Both the position numbers and the translations under genes were made by a program. Below, piece by piece: positions 1 through 7,838 of a DNA stretch of 53,055 nt (position 1 is the stretch's first letter; every line of letters starts with the position of its first letter). This stretch comes from an uncultured Coriobacteriaceae bacterium (GTDB taxonomy: Bacteria; Actinomycetota; Coriobacteriia; Coriobacteriales; UMGS124): assembly GCA_900539345.1 (NCBI GenBank), contig UQBS01000012.1:1-53055 (forward strand), given 5' to 3'. Under the pieces are notes generated by a model that had not been told where the DNA came from, ran no database searches, and saw only the letters and a list, made by a program, of their open reading frames with translations.

Positions 1-55
1 ACTGGTGATCTCCGCCTTGAGAGGGCGGCGTCCTAAACCGCTAGACGAACGGGCC
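1..55 (-). tRNA. tRNA-Glu (CTC), cut by the window edge
   Basis: Read on the minus strand, the sequence starts GGCCCGTTCGTCTAGCGG, a normal acceptor arm and D arm. A five-pair anticodon stem (CCGCC/GGCGG) encloses the loop CTCTCAA, giving anticodon CTC for glutamate GAG codons. The T arm begins near the left end of the window and the 3' end lies outside it. Four bases separate it from tRNA-Gln, so both are probably cut from one transcript. Confidence 0.93.
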
Positions 56-59
56 AAAG

Positions 60-133
60 TGGCTGGGATAGAGGGAGTCGAACCCCCATTGACGGAACCA
101 GAATCCGCTGTCCTGCCATTAGACGATATCCCA
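60..133 (-). tRNA. tRNA-Gln (CTG)
   Basis: The minus strand folds as a complete tRNA. The acceptor stem pairs TGGGATA with TATCCCA, the anticodon stem pairs GCGGA with TCCGT, and the loop TTCTGGT gives anticodon CTG for glutamine CAG codons. The T loop reads TTCGACT. The terminal CCA is encoded (60-62 on the plus strand reads TGG). It lies downstream of a strong promoter and just before tRNA-Glu. Confidence 0.95.
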
Positions 134-187
134 AATGGCAATTTGCTCGGCGCTCCGAAGTGATTCAGTGCGTGTTTGCGAGGAGTT

Positions 188-216
188 ATATTACGGACTG
201 TGAGAGCTCCTGTCAA
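188..216 (-). promoter_or_regulatory. Promoter of the tRNA-Gln/tRNA-Glu unit
   Basis: On the minus strand a perfect -35 box TTGACA (211-216) is followed after exactly 17 bases by TAATAT (188-193), close to the sigma-70 -10 consensus. It lies about 55 bases before the tRNA-Gln 5' end and points towards it. This is one of the best promoter matches in the window, as expected for stable RNA genes. Confidence 0.75.
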
Positions 217-349
217 CACCCTTTTTCGAAAACTTTGATTCTATGAAGGAACTGTGAGCAAAGCTTGGTACACGCGGTATTCAAGGCTTGCCGTTAGACT
301 ACAAACAACCGAAAGGGCCTGCGGCCCGGCCACGACCCAAGGATGGAAC

Positions 350-946
350 ATGAAGATCAATTACTGCGACGTTCGTTTTGACAAGGCGTTTGGCACCGCC
401 GCCCAGCTGCCCGAGAGCACCCTGCCCGAAGTCTCTTTCGCCGGGCGCTCCAATGTGGGCAAGTCCTCGCTCATCAACAAGCTTTTCGGGCGCAAGAAGC
501 TCGCCATGGTCTCCTCTACCCCCGGCAAGACGGCGACCATCAACTTCTTCGTCTCTGGCATGGTCAACTTCGTCGACCTCCCCGGCTACGGTTACGCCCA
601 GGTCTCCAAGAGCGAAAAGACCCGCTGGGCTCGCCTCATCGACGAGTACTTCAACCAGGACAGGCGCTTCGCCCTTGTATGCTGCCTCGTCGACATCCGT
701 CACGATGCAAGCAACCTCGACATCAGCATGGTGCACTTCCTGCAGCATATGGAACTTCCCTATGCCATCGTCTTCACCAAGGCTGACAAGCTGTCCAACA
801 GCAAGGCCATCCAACAGAAGAATCTTCTACTTAAGCAGCTTGGAGCGCCTCAGGACACGCCGTGCGCCCTCACCTCGAGCCAGACCGGCAGGGGCATCGA
901 GGACCTGCAAGCCATTATCAACGCGGCTTGCGGCGAGGCCTGCTAG
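350..946 (+). CDS. engB: Ribosome biogenesis GTP-binding protein EngB (YsxC/YihA)
   Basis: This 198-residue GTPase belongs to the EngB/YsxC family, which acts in late assembly of the large ribosomal subunit in the cytoplasm. All GTPase motifs are visible: G1 GRSNVGKSS (residues 32-40), G2 threonine in STPGKT (about 56-61), G3 DLPGYG (76-81), G4 TKAD (143-146) and a G5-like TSSQTGRG (about 174-181). The frame is open from 254, but ATG 350 is preferred because AAGGA lies seven bases upstream and the product then has the usual family length with the MKINYCDVRF start. Its stop overlaps that of convergent rnhA in the palindrome CTAG. Confidence 0.95.
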   Translation: MKINYCDVRFDKAFGTAAQLPESTLPEVSFAGRSNVGKSSLINKLFGRKKLAMVSSTPGKTATINFFVSGMVNFVDLPGYGYAQVSKSEKTRWARLIDEYFNQDRRFALVCCLVDIRHDASNLDISMVHFLQHMELPYAIVFTKADKLSNSKAIQQKNLLLKQLGAPQDTPCALTSSQTGRGIEDLQAIINAACGEAC

Positions 947-1419
947 CCCTCGAAGCCCTCGTCTTCGATAAGGGCCCCCGAATCGGCAGCCTGCGTGGCA
1001 AGCGTGTCGCACCGCTCGTTGTATTCGTGACCCGCATGCCCACGAACCCAATGGAACGTCACCTCATGCGGCTCCTTGGCAACAAGGAGCCGTTTCCATA
1101 GGTCGATGTTCTTCACCGGCTCTTTCTGAGAGTTTTTCCATCCCCTTTTGAGCCACCCGTCAACCCAGTTCTTGTTGAACGCGTTGACGACATACTGCGA
1201 ATCGGTGTGCACTTCTACCGTGCAGGGGCGCTTAAGCGCCTCGAGGCCAATGATGACCCCCATGAGCTCCATGCGGTTGTTCGTGGTGCGTCGATACCCC
1301 TGGGACTTCTCGAGCGTATGGAGCTTGCCCGCCGGATCGGTGTAGAGAAGCACCGACCCATAGCCGCCGGGCCCGGGATTTCCGCGCGACGAACCGTCGG
1401 AATAGAGCGTTACGTGCAT
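943..1419 (-). CDS. rnhA: Ribonuclease HI
   Basis: This 158-residue protein is a type 1 RNase H, which cuts the RNA strand of RNA-DNA hybrids. It has the usual bacterial length. The catalytic acidic residues sit in SDGS (Asp8), RMEL (Glu51), TDSQ (Asp73) and ERCD (Asp138), with the family histidine in RGHAGH (about 128). The start is ATG 1419, five bases after a perfect AGGAGG; the frame is open upstream to 1455 but no site supports an earlier start. It is convergent with engB (overlapping stop codons) and lies 58 bases beyond the end of xerC on the same strand. A second RNase H of the HII type is at 8303-9121. Confidence 0.95.
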   Translation of the reverse strand: MHVTLYSDGSSRGNPGPGGYGSVLLYTDPAGKLHTLEKSQGYRRTTNNRMELMGVIIGLEALKRPCTVEVHTDSQYVVNAFNKNWVDGWLKRGWKNSQKEPVKNIDLWKRLLVAKEPHEVTFHWVRGHAGHEYNERCDTLATQAADSGALIEDEGFEG

Positions 1420-1477
1420 ATGGCCTCCTGAATACCTGCCAAAGATCAAATACAAACGAAATAGCGCCCGAACGCGC

Positions 1478-2419
1478 CTATCCGCGGGGATGAGCCTGCA
1501 GGCTTACCTCGCGAAGGCGCTCAGGCGTCAAATGAGTATAAATCTGTGTGGTCGACAGACTCGCATGGCCCAACATTTCCTGAACGCTTCGCAAGTCCGC
1601 TCCACCGTCGAGCACCTCGGTGGCAAACGTGTGGCGCATGGTGTGCGGCGTGGCCATTCCCGCAAGCCCAGCTCGGGCAAGCAGCTTCTCAAAGCGCGCT
1701 CGCAACGAACGCTCCGACATGCGTGCGCCGCGCGCGTTGATGAAAAGCGCCCGCTGTGCGTCGGCAGCCTCCTCGGCCGCAAGGCCACCTTTGTGATTTG
1801 CAAGCAGCACGGGTCTTGCATGGGCAAGGTAGGCGTCGAGCGCGCGAAGCGCAGCCGGATATAACGGAACGATGCGCTCCTTGCTTCCCTTACCAAACAG
1901 TCGCACGCTCTTGTCGGAAAAGTCGATGCGATCGACGTCGAGGGAGGCAACCTCACCGATACGCGCCCCACTTGCATACAGAAGCTCCACCAAGGCGGCA
2001 TCCAATGCGCCCGCCGGCGTCGAGGCGTCTGCGCACTTGAGCAGCTTCTCGACGTCTTCCTGGCTCAAGACATGCGGCAGGGGTTTGGGCAGTTTGGGGC
2101 TCGAGACCACGGCGGCAGGATTAGACTCGATGACCCCCTCGCGCACGAGCCACGAATAGAACGACCTCACCGCGGACAGGCGTCTGTTGACCGTCGTCTT
2201 GGCATACGCGGCCCCCGAAAGGGACGACAGGAAACGCCGAAAGTCCCTATGCGTGGCCTGAAGCACGTCAATGCCGCAATTGGACGCCCAAATCAAAAAG
2301 CAGTCGAGGTCCTGGGCATAGGCCGCCACAGTGTTGGGCGAATAGTTTCTGACACGCGCAAGATACGACAGAAAATTGTCGGCAAGCCCGCGTGCCTGGT
2401 CGCCGGCGCTATCGGCCAT
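1478..2419 (-). CDS. xerC: Site-specific tyrosine recombinase XerC/XerD type
   Basis: This 313-residue recombinase resolves chromosome dimers at dif sites in its family role. An N-terminal core-binding domain (about 10-95) precedes the catalytic domain, with Arg153 (GARIGE), Lys177 (GKGSKER), His259 and Arg262 (HTMRH), His285 (GHASLS) and nucleophile Tyr294 (QIYTHL). The start is ATG 2419, preceded by GGGGTGA; an in-frame extension to 2632 lies inside trmFO and reads as random sequence. It overlaps the trmFO stop by 11 bases, indicating coupled translation. The trmFO-xerC pairing matches the codV locus of Firmicutes, so this is a chromosomal Xer protein, not a phage integrase. XerC is preferred to XerD from context only. 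Confidence 0.9.
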   Translation of the reverse strand: MADSAGDQARGLADNFLSYLARVRNYSPNTVAAYAQDLDCFLIWASNCGIDVLQATHRDFRRFLSSLSGAAYAKTTVNRRLSAVRSFYSWLVREGVIESNPAAVVSSPKLPKPLPHVLSQEDVEKLLKCADASTPAGALDAALVELLYASGARIGEVASLDVDRIDFSDKSVRLFGKGSKERIVPLYPAALRALDAYLAHARPVLLANHKGGLAAEEAADAQRALFINARGARMSERSLRARFEKLLARAGLAGMATPHTMRHTFATEVLDGGADLRSVQEMLGHASLSTTQIYTHLTPERLREVSLQAHPRG

Positions 2420-3794
2420 CGTCACCCCAGACGAGTTCCGTATGCGCCTCGGGGTCGATATCGACAACAGAGGCGTTTGCCGCACACCATGCGTCAAGAT
2501 CGGCCGCGGCGCGCTTGGCATACAGCTTGTACTTGTCGCGTTTGGAGAGTTTGCCTTTGTGGTCAAGCGGAGGCACGATGCCGAAGTTGACGTGCATAGG
2601 CTGATAGTCTTTTGTCGCAGGGTCGGTGGCATAGGCCATAAGGGAACCGAGCGCTCCCGTCACCGGCAGCGGCGAAAGGGCAAGGCCACGCAGGTCGGCC
2701 AGGGTGTTGTATGCAGCAAGCAAGCCGGTGGCAATCGCCTCGGTATACCCCTCGGTGCCGGTGATTTGACCCGCAAAACGGATGCGTCGGTCACCCTTGA
2801 GCGCGAAGGTCTCATCGAGGCAGGCAGGTGCATCGATGAAGGTGTTGCGATGCATGACGCCATACCGGAAGAACTCGCACTCCTCAAGACCTGGGATCAT
2901 GCGGAATACACGGCGCTGCTCAGGCCAGGTGAGGTTTGTCTGGAAGCCCACAAGGTTGTAGGCCGTGCCTTGCCTGTTCTCAGCGCGCAGCTGCACCACC
3001 GCCCAAGGCCTGCGCCCCGTGCGGGGGTCGATGATGCCGACGGGTTTGAGGGCGCCGAAACGAAGGGCGTCGTGGCCGGTGCGCGCAACCTCCTCAGCCG
3101 GCTGGCAGGCCTGGAAAAGCTCGCGACGCTCGAAATCACGCAAGATGGCCTTCTCGGCGCCCACAAGCTCGTCGACGAATCGATCGTATTCCTCTTTGTC
3201 CATAGGGCAGTTGAGATAGTCGTCACCATCCCCCTTGTCATAACGGGACATGGCGAAAACCTTCTCGCGGTCAAGCGTGGAGGCATCGACGATGGGCGCG
3301 GCGGCATCAAAGAACGACAGCTTCTTACCTCCCACAAGGCCCTCGACCGTCTGAGCAAGGGCACCCGAACACAGAGGTCCCGCCGCCACGACGACAGGAC
3401 AGCCCTGGGGAAGCTCGACCACTTCCTCTCGGATGAGTTCGATAAGAGGCTCGGCAGCCACGGCCTGCTCGACGAGAGAGGAGAAGACGTCCCTGTCAAC
3501 CGCAAGGGCACCTCCCGCCGGCACCGCAGCCTGCTTGGCAAGCCCGATAAGGGTCGACCCCAGACGCGTAAGCTCAGCCTTCAGCAAGCCGGCAGCCGAG
3601 TCGGCGCGCAGGGCCTTGAGGGAGTTCGAACATACGAGCTCAGCCAAGTGGTCAGTCTTATGCGCAGCCGAAGTTGCCTGGGGACGCATCTCATAGAGCT
3701 TCACGGGCACACCCCGCTTTGCAAGCGCCAGGGCGCATTCGCAACCTGCCAGGCCTGCACCGATGACGACGACGCCGTCTGTAACCGTGTCCAT
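2409..3794 (-). CDS. trmFO: tRNA (uracil-54-C5)-methyltransferase, folate/FAD dependent (TrmFO)
   Basis: This 461-residue flavoprotein makes m5U54 in the T loop of tRNAs using methylenetetrahydrofolate and FAD. The dinucleotide-binding motif GAGLAGCE occupies residues 12-19. The two family cysteines are visible as CSNSLK (Cys55) and the FQACQPAEE segment (Cys230). It is slightly longer than typical TrmFO (about 435-450). ATG 3794 is preceded by AGGAAG about ten bases upstream. It lies 32 bases downstream of dprA and overlaps xerC by 11 bases. In Firmicutes topA usually sits between dprA and trmFO; here there is no gene between them. Confidence 0.95.
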   Translation of the reverse strand: MDTVTDGVVVIGAGLAGCECALALAKRGVPVKLYEMRPQATSAAHKTDHLAELVCSNSLKALRADSAAGLLKAELTRLGSTLIGLAKQAAVPAGGALAVDRDVFSSLVEQAVAAEPLIELIREEVVELPQGCPVVVAAGPLCSGALAQTVEGLVGGKKLSFFDAAAPIVDASTLDREKVFAMSRYDKGDGDDYLNCPMDKEEYDRFVDELVGAEKAILRDFERRELFQACQPAEEVARTGHDALRFGALKPVGIIDPRTGRRPWAVVQLRAENRQGTAYNLVGFQTNLTWPEQRRVFRMIPGLEECEFFRYGVMHRNTFIDAPACLDETFALKGDRRIRFAGQITGTEGYTEAIATGLLAAYNTLADLRGLALSPLPVTGALGSLMAYATDPATKDYQPMHVNFGIVPPLDHKGKLSKRDKYKLYAKRAAADLDAWCAANASVVDIDPEAHTELVWGDDGR

Positions 3795-3826
3795 GTGTCT
3801 CGCTTCCTGTCGCGGCTTTGTACCGT

Positions 3827-4768
3827 TTATGTCCGGTAGCTATTGTGCGACAAGAACTCCCGTTCTGAAAGGCTGTATCGCCCGTCTCGCAACCTCACCA
3901 CCCTTCCGTCAAGCTCGAGCATCGACAATGTGCGTGTCACGGCAGCAACCGGCGCGCCAAACGTGGCAGCAAGCTCGCCGGCAGGACAGGGGCTTGCCTG
4001 CAGCGACCCGAGAATCCTCTCCTCAAGCACGCCCAGACCCTTGGGACGCGAGGGCGCGGCCGGACCCTCGTGGCGCAGCACGCCGTATATGCGCGAATAT
4101 GCGATCTCGAGACACTCCCTGTCCCACACCGGAAGCGCCCCCGGCTGACTCGCGATAATGTAGTTGGAGCCAACCGAATTGGGCGAAAAGACACTGCCGG
4201 GAAACACCAGGAGCTCCCGGCCGTAGTCCTCGGCGTATCGCGCCGTGGAAAACGTGCCCGAGGGCATACCCGCCTCGCAGATGACAAGGCAGCGCGACAA
4301 AGCGGCTATGACCGCGTTTCTCTTGGGGAACGTCCAACGGGCCGGCGGGGTCCCCCAAGGATGGATGGAGACAACGGCACCCCGGCAAGCCACGATGGTG
4401 TCGAGCATATCACGCGCGCCGCTTGGGTAGACGACATCGGCCCCCGACCCCAAGACCGCCAGCGTCGGCGCCTGTTTCTGAATGGCACGTCGCTGAGCTG
4501 CCTGATCACACCCAATCGCCGCGCCCGACACCACCTGCAAGCCCATCTCGCCGGCGGCGTCAGCGGCCAGTTGGGCACATGCCACGCCATATGAGGTGGC
4601 CTTGCGCGCGCCGATGATCGAAACGCTCTCGCGGCCCAATGCCTCGGGGTCGCCCACAACATAGAGCGTCTCAGGTCTGTCAGGCACCTCAAGCAGCAAC
4701 TCGGGGTACAGGTCGTCGCCGGGATGAAGCTCGTGGCGCGGACCGGCAAGAAGCATGCTCGTGCTCAT
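3827..4768 (-). CDS. dprA: DNA processing protein DprA (Smf family), divergent
   Basis: DprA binds incoming single-stranded DNA and loads RecA during transformation. This 313-residue protein has the Rossmann-like domain with SGAAIGCD (81-88), FPKRN (147-151), EAGMPSGTFSTAR (about 165-177) and FPGSV, followed by a winged-helix-like tail (about 240-310). The usual SGxARGID reads SGAAIGCD, so the conserved Arg is Ile, and the following AH is AQ. Its ATG shares four bases with the comM stop (ATGA), preceded by AGGGGAGGT, so the two are coupled. Family assignment is firm; full ssDNA-binding activity is less certain because of the altered motif. Confidence 0.88.
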   Translation of the reverse strand: MSTSMLLAGPRHELHPGDDLYPELLLEVPDRPETLYVVGDPEALGRESVSIIGARKATSYGVACAQLAADAAGEMGLQVVSGAAIGCDQAAQRRAIQKQAPTLAVLGSGADVVYPSGARDMLDTIVACRGAVVSIHPWGTPPARWTFPKRNAVIAALSRCLVICEAGMPSGTFSTARYAEDYGRELLVFPGSVFSPNSVGSNYIIASQPGALPVWDRECLEIAYSRIYGVLRHEGPAAPSRPKGLGVLEERILGSLQASPCPAGELAATFGAPVAAVTRTLSMLELDGRVVRLRDGRYSLSEREFLSHNSYRT

Positions 4769-6288
4769 ATGACCTCCCCTGCCCCATATCTAAATCCAAA
4801 AGCCTCCAACAGGTGCGCAGCGCCAAGGCGCTCACTGCCGTCCATGTCGGCAATGACGCGCGCGACTTTGACAAGCGAGCTCAAACCGCGGACCGAGACG
4901 CCCCTTCGCTCGCTCATGTGCTCCACGAGCCTAGCCGCCTCGTCGTCGACCCCTGCCCTCACAAGAGACTGCGCGAGTTTGCCGTGCACACCCTCAAACC
5001 CAGGGGCAGTCTCTTCAAACCGGGCGGCCCTCCATGCCGCAAACTCCCTGGTCTCTTCCACGACGGAGCGGAGCCGACTCGAAGACGTGCAGGTGCCTCT
5101 GCCAAGGAGCTCGTCGGCGCTCGGGCGCTCGAGAGTCACCGACATGTCTATCCTGTCGATCAGGGGCCCTGCCAGCTTTGCCTGATAAGACCGGATGGCA
5201 GTCTCGGAGCACGTGCACGTCGCCGCAGGGTCTCCAAAGTGGCCGCACGGACATGGGTTACTCGCAGCGACAAGCTGGAAGCGGGCCGGAAAGGCATACG
5301 TGCCTTCCACACGCGTGACACGCACCACGCCCTCTTCAAGCGGCTGGCGCAACGCTTGCAATGTCAGGCGGTTGAACTCCGCCAGCTCATCCAGGAACAG
5401 GACTCCGTTATGGGCAAGCGAGACCTCTCCAGGCATAACGGGTCTGCCCCCGCCGAGAAGGCCTGCGACCGACGTCGAATGATGCGGGGCACGAAACGGC
5501 CTGCGCCTGCCCGCAACGCATTCCCCCTCCGCGCCGCACACCGAGTAGATGAGCGCCGTCTGAAAGTACTCTCGATCGTCGAGGTCGGGCAAGATGGAAG
5601 GAAGGCAACGGGCCAGCATCGTCTTGCCCACACCAGGCGGACCCACCATGATGATGCCCAGGCCACCGGCTGCGGCAATGCAAAGAGCACGCTTGGCAAG
5701 CTCCTGCCCGGCGACGTCTGCAAAATCCGCCTCTCCGCTAGCCGACGCAACTTCTGAGCACGCCGAGCTCGCAGGATAGCCCACTTGGGCAAGAGGTTCG
5801 TGAAACTCCGCCAGGCTGGTGACATAGCGCACATCGGCCTGCCCCACCAGGCCGAACGCATCGCCTTGCGGACAAATGAGGCGCAAGCCCTCACGCTGGG
5901 CAAGCTCGACATAGGCGACAAGCCCCCGAATGGGAAGGACCTCGCCTTCAAGCGAGAGCTCCCCCACTATGAGGCACTTGTCGAGACCCTCCGGCTCCAT
6001 CTGCTCGGTCGCCACAAGGATCCCCACGGCCATGGGCAAGTCGAACGACGAGCCGGTCTTCTTCATGTCGGCCGGCGACAAGCTCACAGTGACAGATTTG
6101 CGAAGCGCCCCGAAACCCGAGGCTGGAAGGGCGCACCGCACACGCGTGCGCCCCTCCCCCACCGCAAGGTCGGCCCGGCCCACCACGGCCACACCGGGCA
6201 GACCGGAGCTCACCGAGACCTCCATCTGCACAAGACGCGCCTCGACGCCCCAGAGCATCGCCGTCTTGACGCTCACAACGTGCGGCAT
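4765..6288 (-). CDS. comM: Magnesium chelatase-like AAA ATPase ComM (YifB family)
   Basis: ComM/YifB is a hexameric AAA+ helicase that promotes branch migration of recombination intermediates during natural transformation. The 507-residue protein has an N-terminal ChlI domain, Walker A GPPGVGKT (216-223), Walker B VLFLDE (about 296-301), the sensor-like ASNPCPCG (about 342-349) with nearby cysteines, and a C-terminal Mg-chelatase domain. The start is ATG 6288, inside a TGATG overlap with the yraN stop; a GTG 12 bases upstream lies within the GGGAGG ribosome binding site and is unlikely. With dprA it makes a coupled DNA-processing pair. Confidence 0.93.
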   Translation of the reverse strand: MPHVVSVKTAMLWGVEARLVQMEVSVSSGLPGVAVVGRADLAVGEGRTRVRCALPASGFGALRKSVTVSLSPADMKKTGSSFDLPMAVGILVATEQMEPEGLDKCLIVGELSLEGEVLPIRGLVAYVELAQREGLRLICPQGDAFGLVGQADVRYVTSLAEFHEPLAQVGYPASSACSEVASASGEADFADVAGQELAKRALCIAAAGGLGIIMVGPPGVGKTMLARCLPSILPDLDDREYFQTALIYSVCGAEGECVAGRRRPFRAPHHSTSVAGLLGGGRPVMPGEVSLAHNGVLFLDELAEFNRLTLQALRQPLEEGVVRVTRVEGTYAFPARFQLVAASNPCPCGHFGDPAATCTCSETAIRSYQAKLAGPLIDRIDMSVTLERPSADELLGRGTCTSSSRLRSVVEETREFAAWRAARFEETAPGFEGVHGKLAQSLVRAGVDDEAARLVEHMSERRGVSVRGLSSLVKVARVIADMDGSERLGAAHLLEAFGFRYGAGEVI

Positions 6289-7478
6289 CAGCCCTCCCAC
6301 TCGCAGATGCCCATGAAATGATGGACTTGGGCGCGGCGGGGCCTAACGATGTTGATTGCGAGGGCGTCGAGCCTCACGCTTTCGAACCACTCATGAGTTC
6401 TGAGGTAGTCGAGCGTGATCCTGCGGTACTTCCGAATCTTCTCGGCAGTAATGGCGTCTTCTGGCAGGGCATCGGCACCGAGGCGCGTCTTGACCTCGAC
6501 GAGCACGACGGTGTCATCTTTGACACAGACAAGGTCCGCCTCGCCGGCTGCCGTGCGGTAGTTGCGCTCGAGAATCTTGTATCCCCAACGGCGAAGGTAC
6601 CGGGCGGCAATGTGCTCGCCGAGCTTGCCCAGCTGATGGGGATCATGAATGTCGTAGCGACCCAGGTCGCCCTCTTCGTCAAACTCGCCATCGTCACATT
6701 CCAACGTGCTTGAACCGGTCTCAATCCATCGATCGGACAGGCAACTCTGCGCCTGCGTCACAAGATCGTCTTCGCTGTAATCTTCTTCGTCCTCGTCGTA
6801 ATCCTCGTCATCCAGGTTGTCTTCAAAACCATCGGGATAAGAGCGCGCGAGCGGGTCGTTGGCAAAGATGTTGTCGCCTATGATGCTGTCCGTGGCCATC
6901 GAGCACGCTTTTCTTGCTTTGCGTGCGACTGGGGTCTCGTCTTCGCCTTCAGCCCAAGCGTCTTGTTCCACACCCACGGCCTCGAAGGAACCAACCTCAT
7001 CCTCCACGTCCACGGCTTTGGTGGGACCAGCCTCACCCCATGCGCTCCCGGATTCGGAGGAGTCGGCCTTCGCCGCCGCATTTTCCGCCTCGGACGAATC
7101 AGCCTCATTCCCAACAGTCTCGCTTTCGGACGGGACGCCCTCTTCCTCGGTGCTCGTTGCCTCAGCGGGCGTTGCGGCGACTTCGGCATGCGCAGTGGCC
7201 ATCGCGCAGGCGCCCTCATTGATTAGCTCGACCCCAGCCGGACCGCCCTCAACCTGCACGTCCACGGGCTCGGTCTTGACAGCGCCGTCCTGCACGGCGG
7301 GGGTATCGTCGACCGCTGTAGCAGCCTTACGACGGCCCGACCTCTTCGCCCGCGGAATCTCGGGCGTCTCCCCACCCTCCCCAGCCAGCGACACGGCATC
7401 ACCTGGCGCCGTCTTCCTTCCCCTTGTCGTGTGCTTTGTGCCAGTGGTTTGCTGTACGGACTTCTTCTCGTCTTCCAT
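6288..7478 (-). CDS. yraN: YraN/UPF0102 nuclease-fold protein with a long acidic N-terminal extension
   Basis: The last ~115 of 396 residues are a complete YraN/UPF0102 domain, a PD-(D/E)XK-like fold: GKLGEHIAARYL, then AAGEADLVCVKDD and VLVEVKTR with the Asp, Glu and Lys of the nuclease core. The first ~270 residues are low complexity, rich in Glu, Ala, Ser and Asp, with loose repeats (EADSSE, EAENAAAKADSSE, EAVGVE) and an acidic run around DDEDYDEDEEDYSEDD. Family members are normally about 120 residues. ATG 7478 follows AAGGAGG by five bases; the frame is open to 7697, but that part covers apparent control DNA. The stop overlaps the comM start. The YraN role is not established; the extension looks disordered. 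Confidence 0.8.
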   Translation of the reverse strand: MEDEKKSVQQTTGTKHTTRGRKTAPGDAVSLAGEGGETPEIPRAKRSGRRKAATAVDDTPAVQDGAVKTEPVDVQVEGGPAGVELINEGACAMATAHAEVAATPAEATSTEEEGVPSESETVGNEADSSEAENAAAKADSSESGSAWGEAGPTKAVDVEDEVGSFEAVGVEQDAWAEGEDETPVARKARKACSMATDSIIGDNIFANDPLARSYPDGFEDNLDDEDYDEDEEDYSEDDLVTQAQSCLSDRWIETGSSTLECDDGEFDEEGDLGRYDIHDPHQLGKLGEHIAARYLRRWGYKILERNYRTAAGEADLVCVKDDTVVLVEVKTRLGADALPEDAITAEKIRKYRRITLDYLRTHEWFESVRLDALAINIVRPRRAQVHHFMGICEWEG

Positions 7479-7530
7479 ACCGACCTCCTTGTCTGCGAAC
7501 CAACAGCAGCCCAAGCATGTCAGATTCGAT

Positions 7531-7557
7531 GTCACACGCGCGTCACAGGATGTCACA
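7531..7557 (-). promoter_or_regulatory. Three phased TGTGAC direct repeats upstream of yraN
   Basis: On the minus strand TGTGAC occurs three times, at 7552-7557, 7542-7547 and 7531-7536, with periods of 10 and 11 bases, that is once per helical turn on one face. The array lies 53-79 bases before the yraN ATG. Direct repeats with this phasing are typical of binding sites for winged-helix response regulators; the factor is unknown. Confidence 0.45.
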
Positions 7558-7575
7558 GGGCGCACCATGCCACGT

Positions 7576-7608
7576 CTACCTGCCCTTTCATTTAAAATAG
7601 CCAGGTAG
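7576..7608. promoter_or_regulatory. Inverted repeat CTACCTG-N19-CAGGTAG
   Basis: A perfect 7-bp inverted repeat (7576-7582 and 7602-7608) flanks an AT-rich 19-base core containing TTTAAAATA. It lies about 100 bases upstream of yraN. It could be an operator or a promoter spacer region; no regulator can be named from the sequence. Confidence 0.3.
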
Positions 7609-7791
7609 ATCGTCTGCCTGTGCACAGCAAAAACCCTCAGCGCCCGAAACCTCGCACCTCTCCACGACATCTCGACAAGTTGTGACTTTCGCGTCATAAA
7701 ATAAAAGACTCACATATCCGATGCGAGGGTGTGTAGATGTGTGGTCGTTGCGGGTTTTCGTCCTTTTTGCTGATTACCTTTCGAGCCAGCC

Positions 7792-7820
7792 TTGCCCCAA
7801 TCGAATGATTCCCCTATACT
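7792..7820 (+). promoter_or_regulatory. Promoter of rplS
   Basis: A -35-like TTGCCC (7792-7797) is followed after 17 bases by the -10 box TATACT (7815-7820). It would give a leader of about 60 bases ending at the rplS ATG at 7886. The leader contains a 7-bp hairpin. Confidence 0.6.
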
Positions 7821-7838
7821 TTTCTGCTTGTAAAAGAC

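Noticed and set aside
1478..2419. Tyrosine recombinase as a sign of a prophage, integron or integrative element
   Set aside because: It is coupled to trmFO as in the chromosomal codV/xerC locus, and there is no attachment repeat, cargo or composition change nearby.
2420..2632. N-terminal extension of xerC to 2632
   Set aside because: It lies inside trmFO, its composition is that of a shifted frame, and ATG 2419 has a good ribosome binding site.
2376..3839. A 487-codon plus-strand open frame opposite trmFO
   Set aside because: It is antisense to a certain gene and has no family similarity.
7479..7697. N-terminal extension of yraN to 7697
   Set aside because: The repeated text there comes from the TGTGAC repeats, and ATG 7478 has a near-perfect ribosome binding site.
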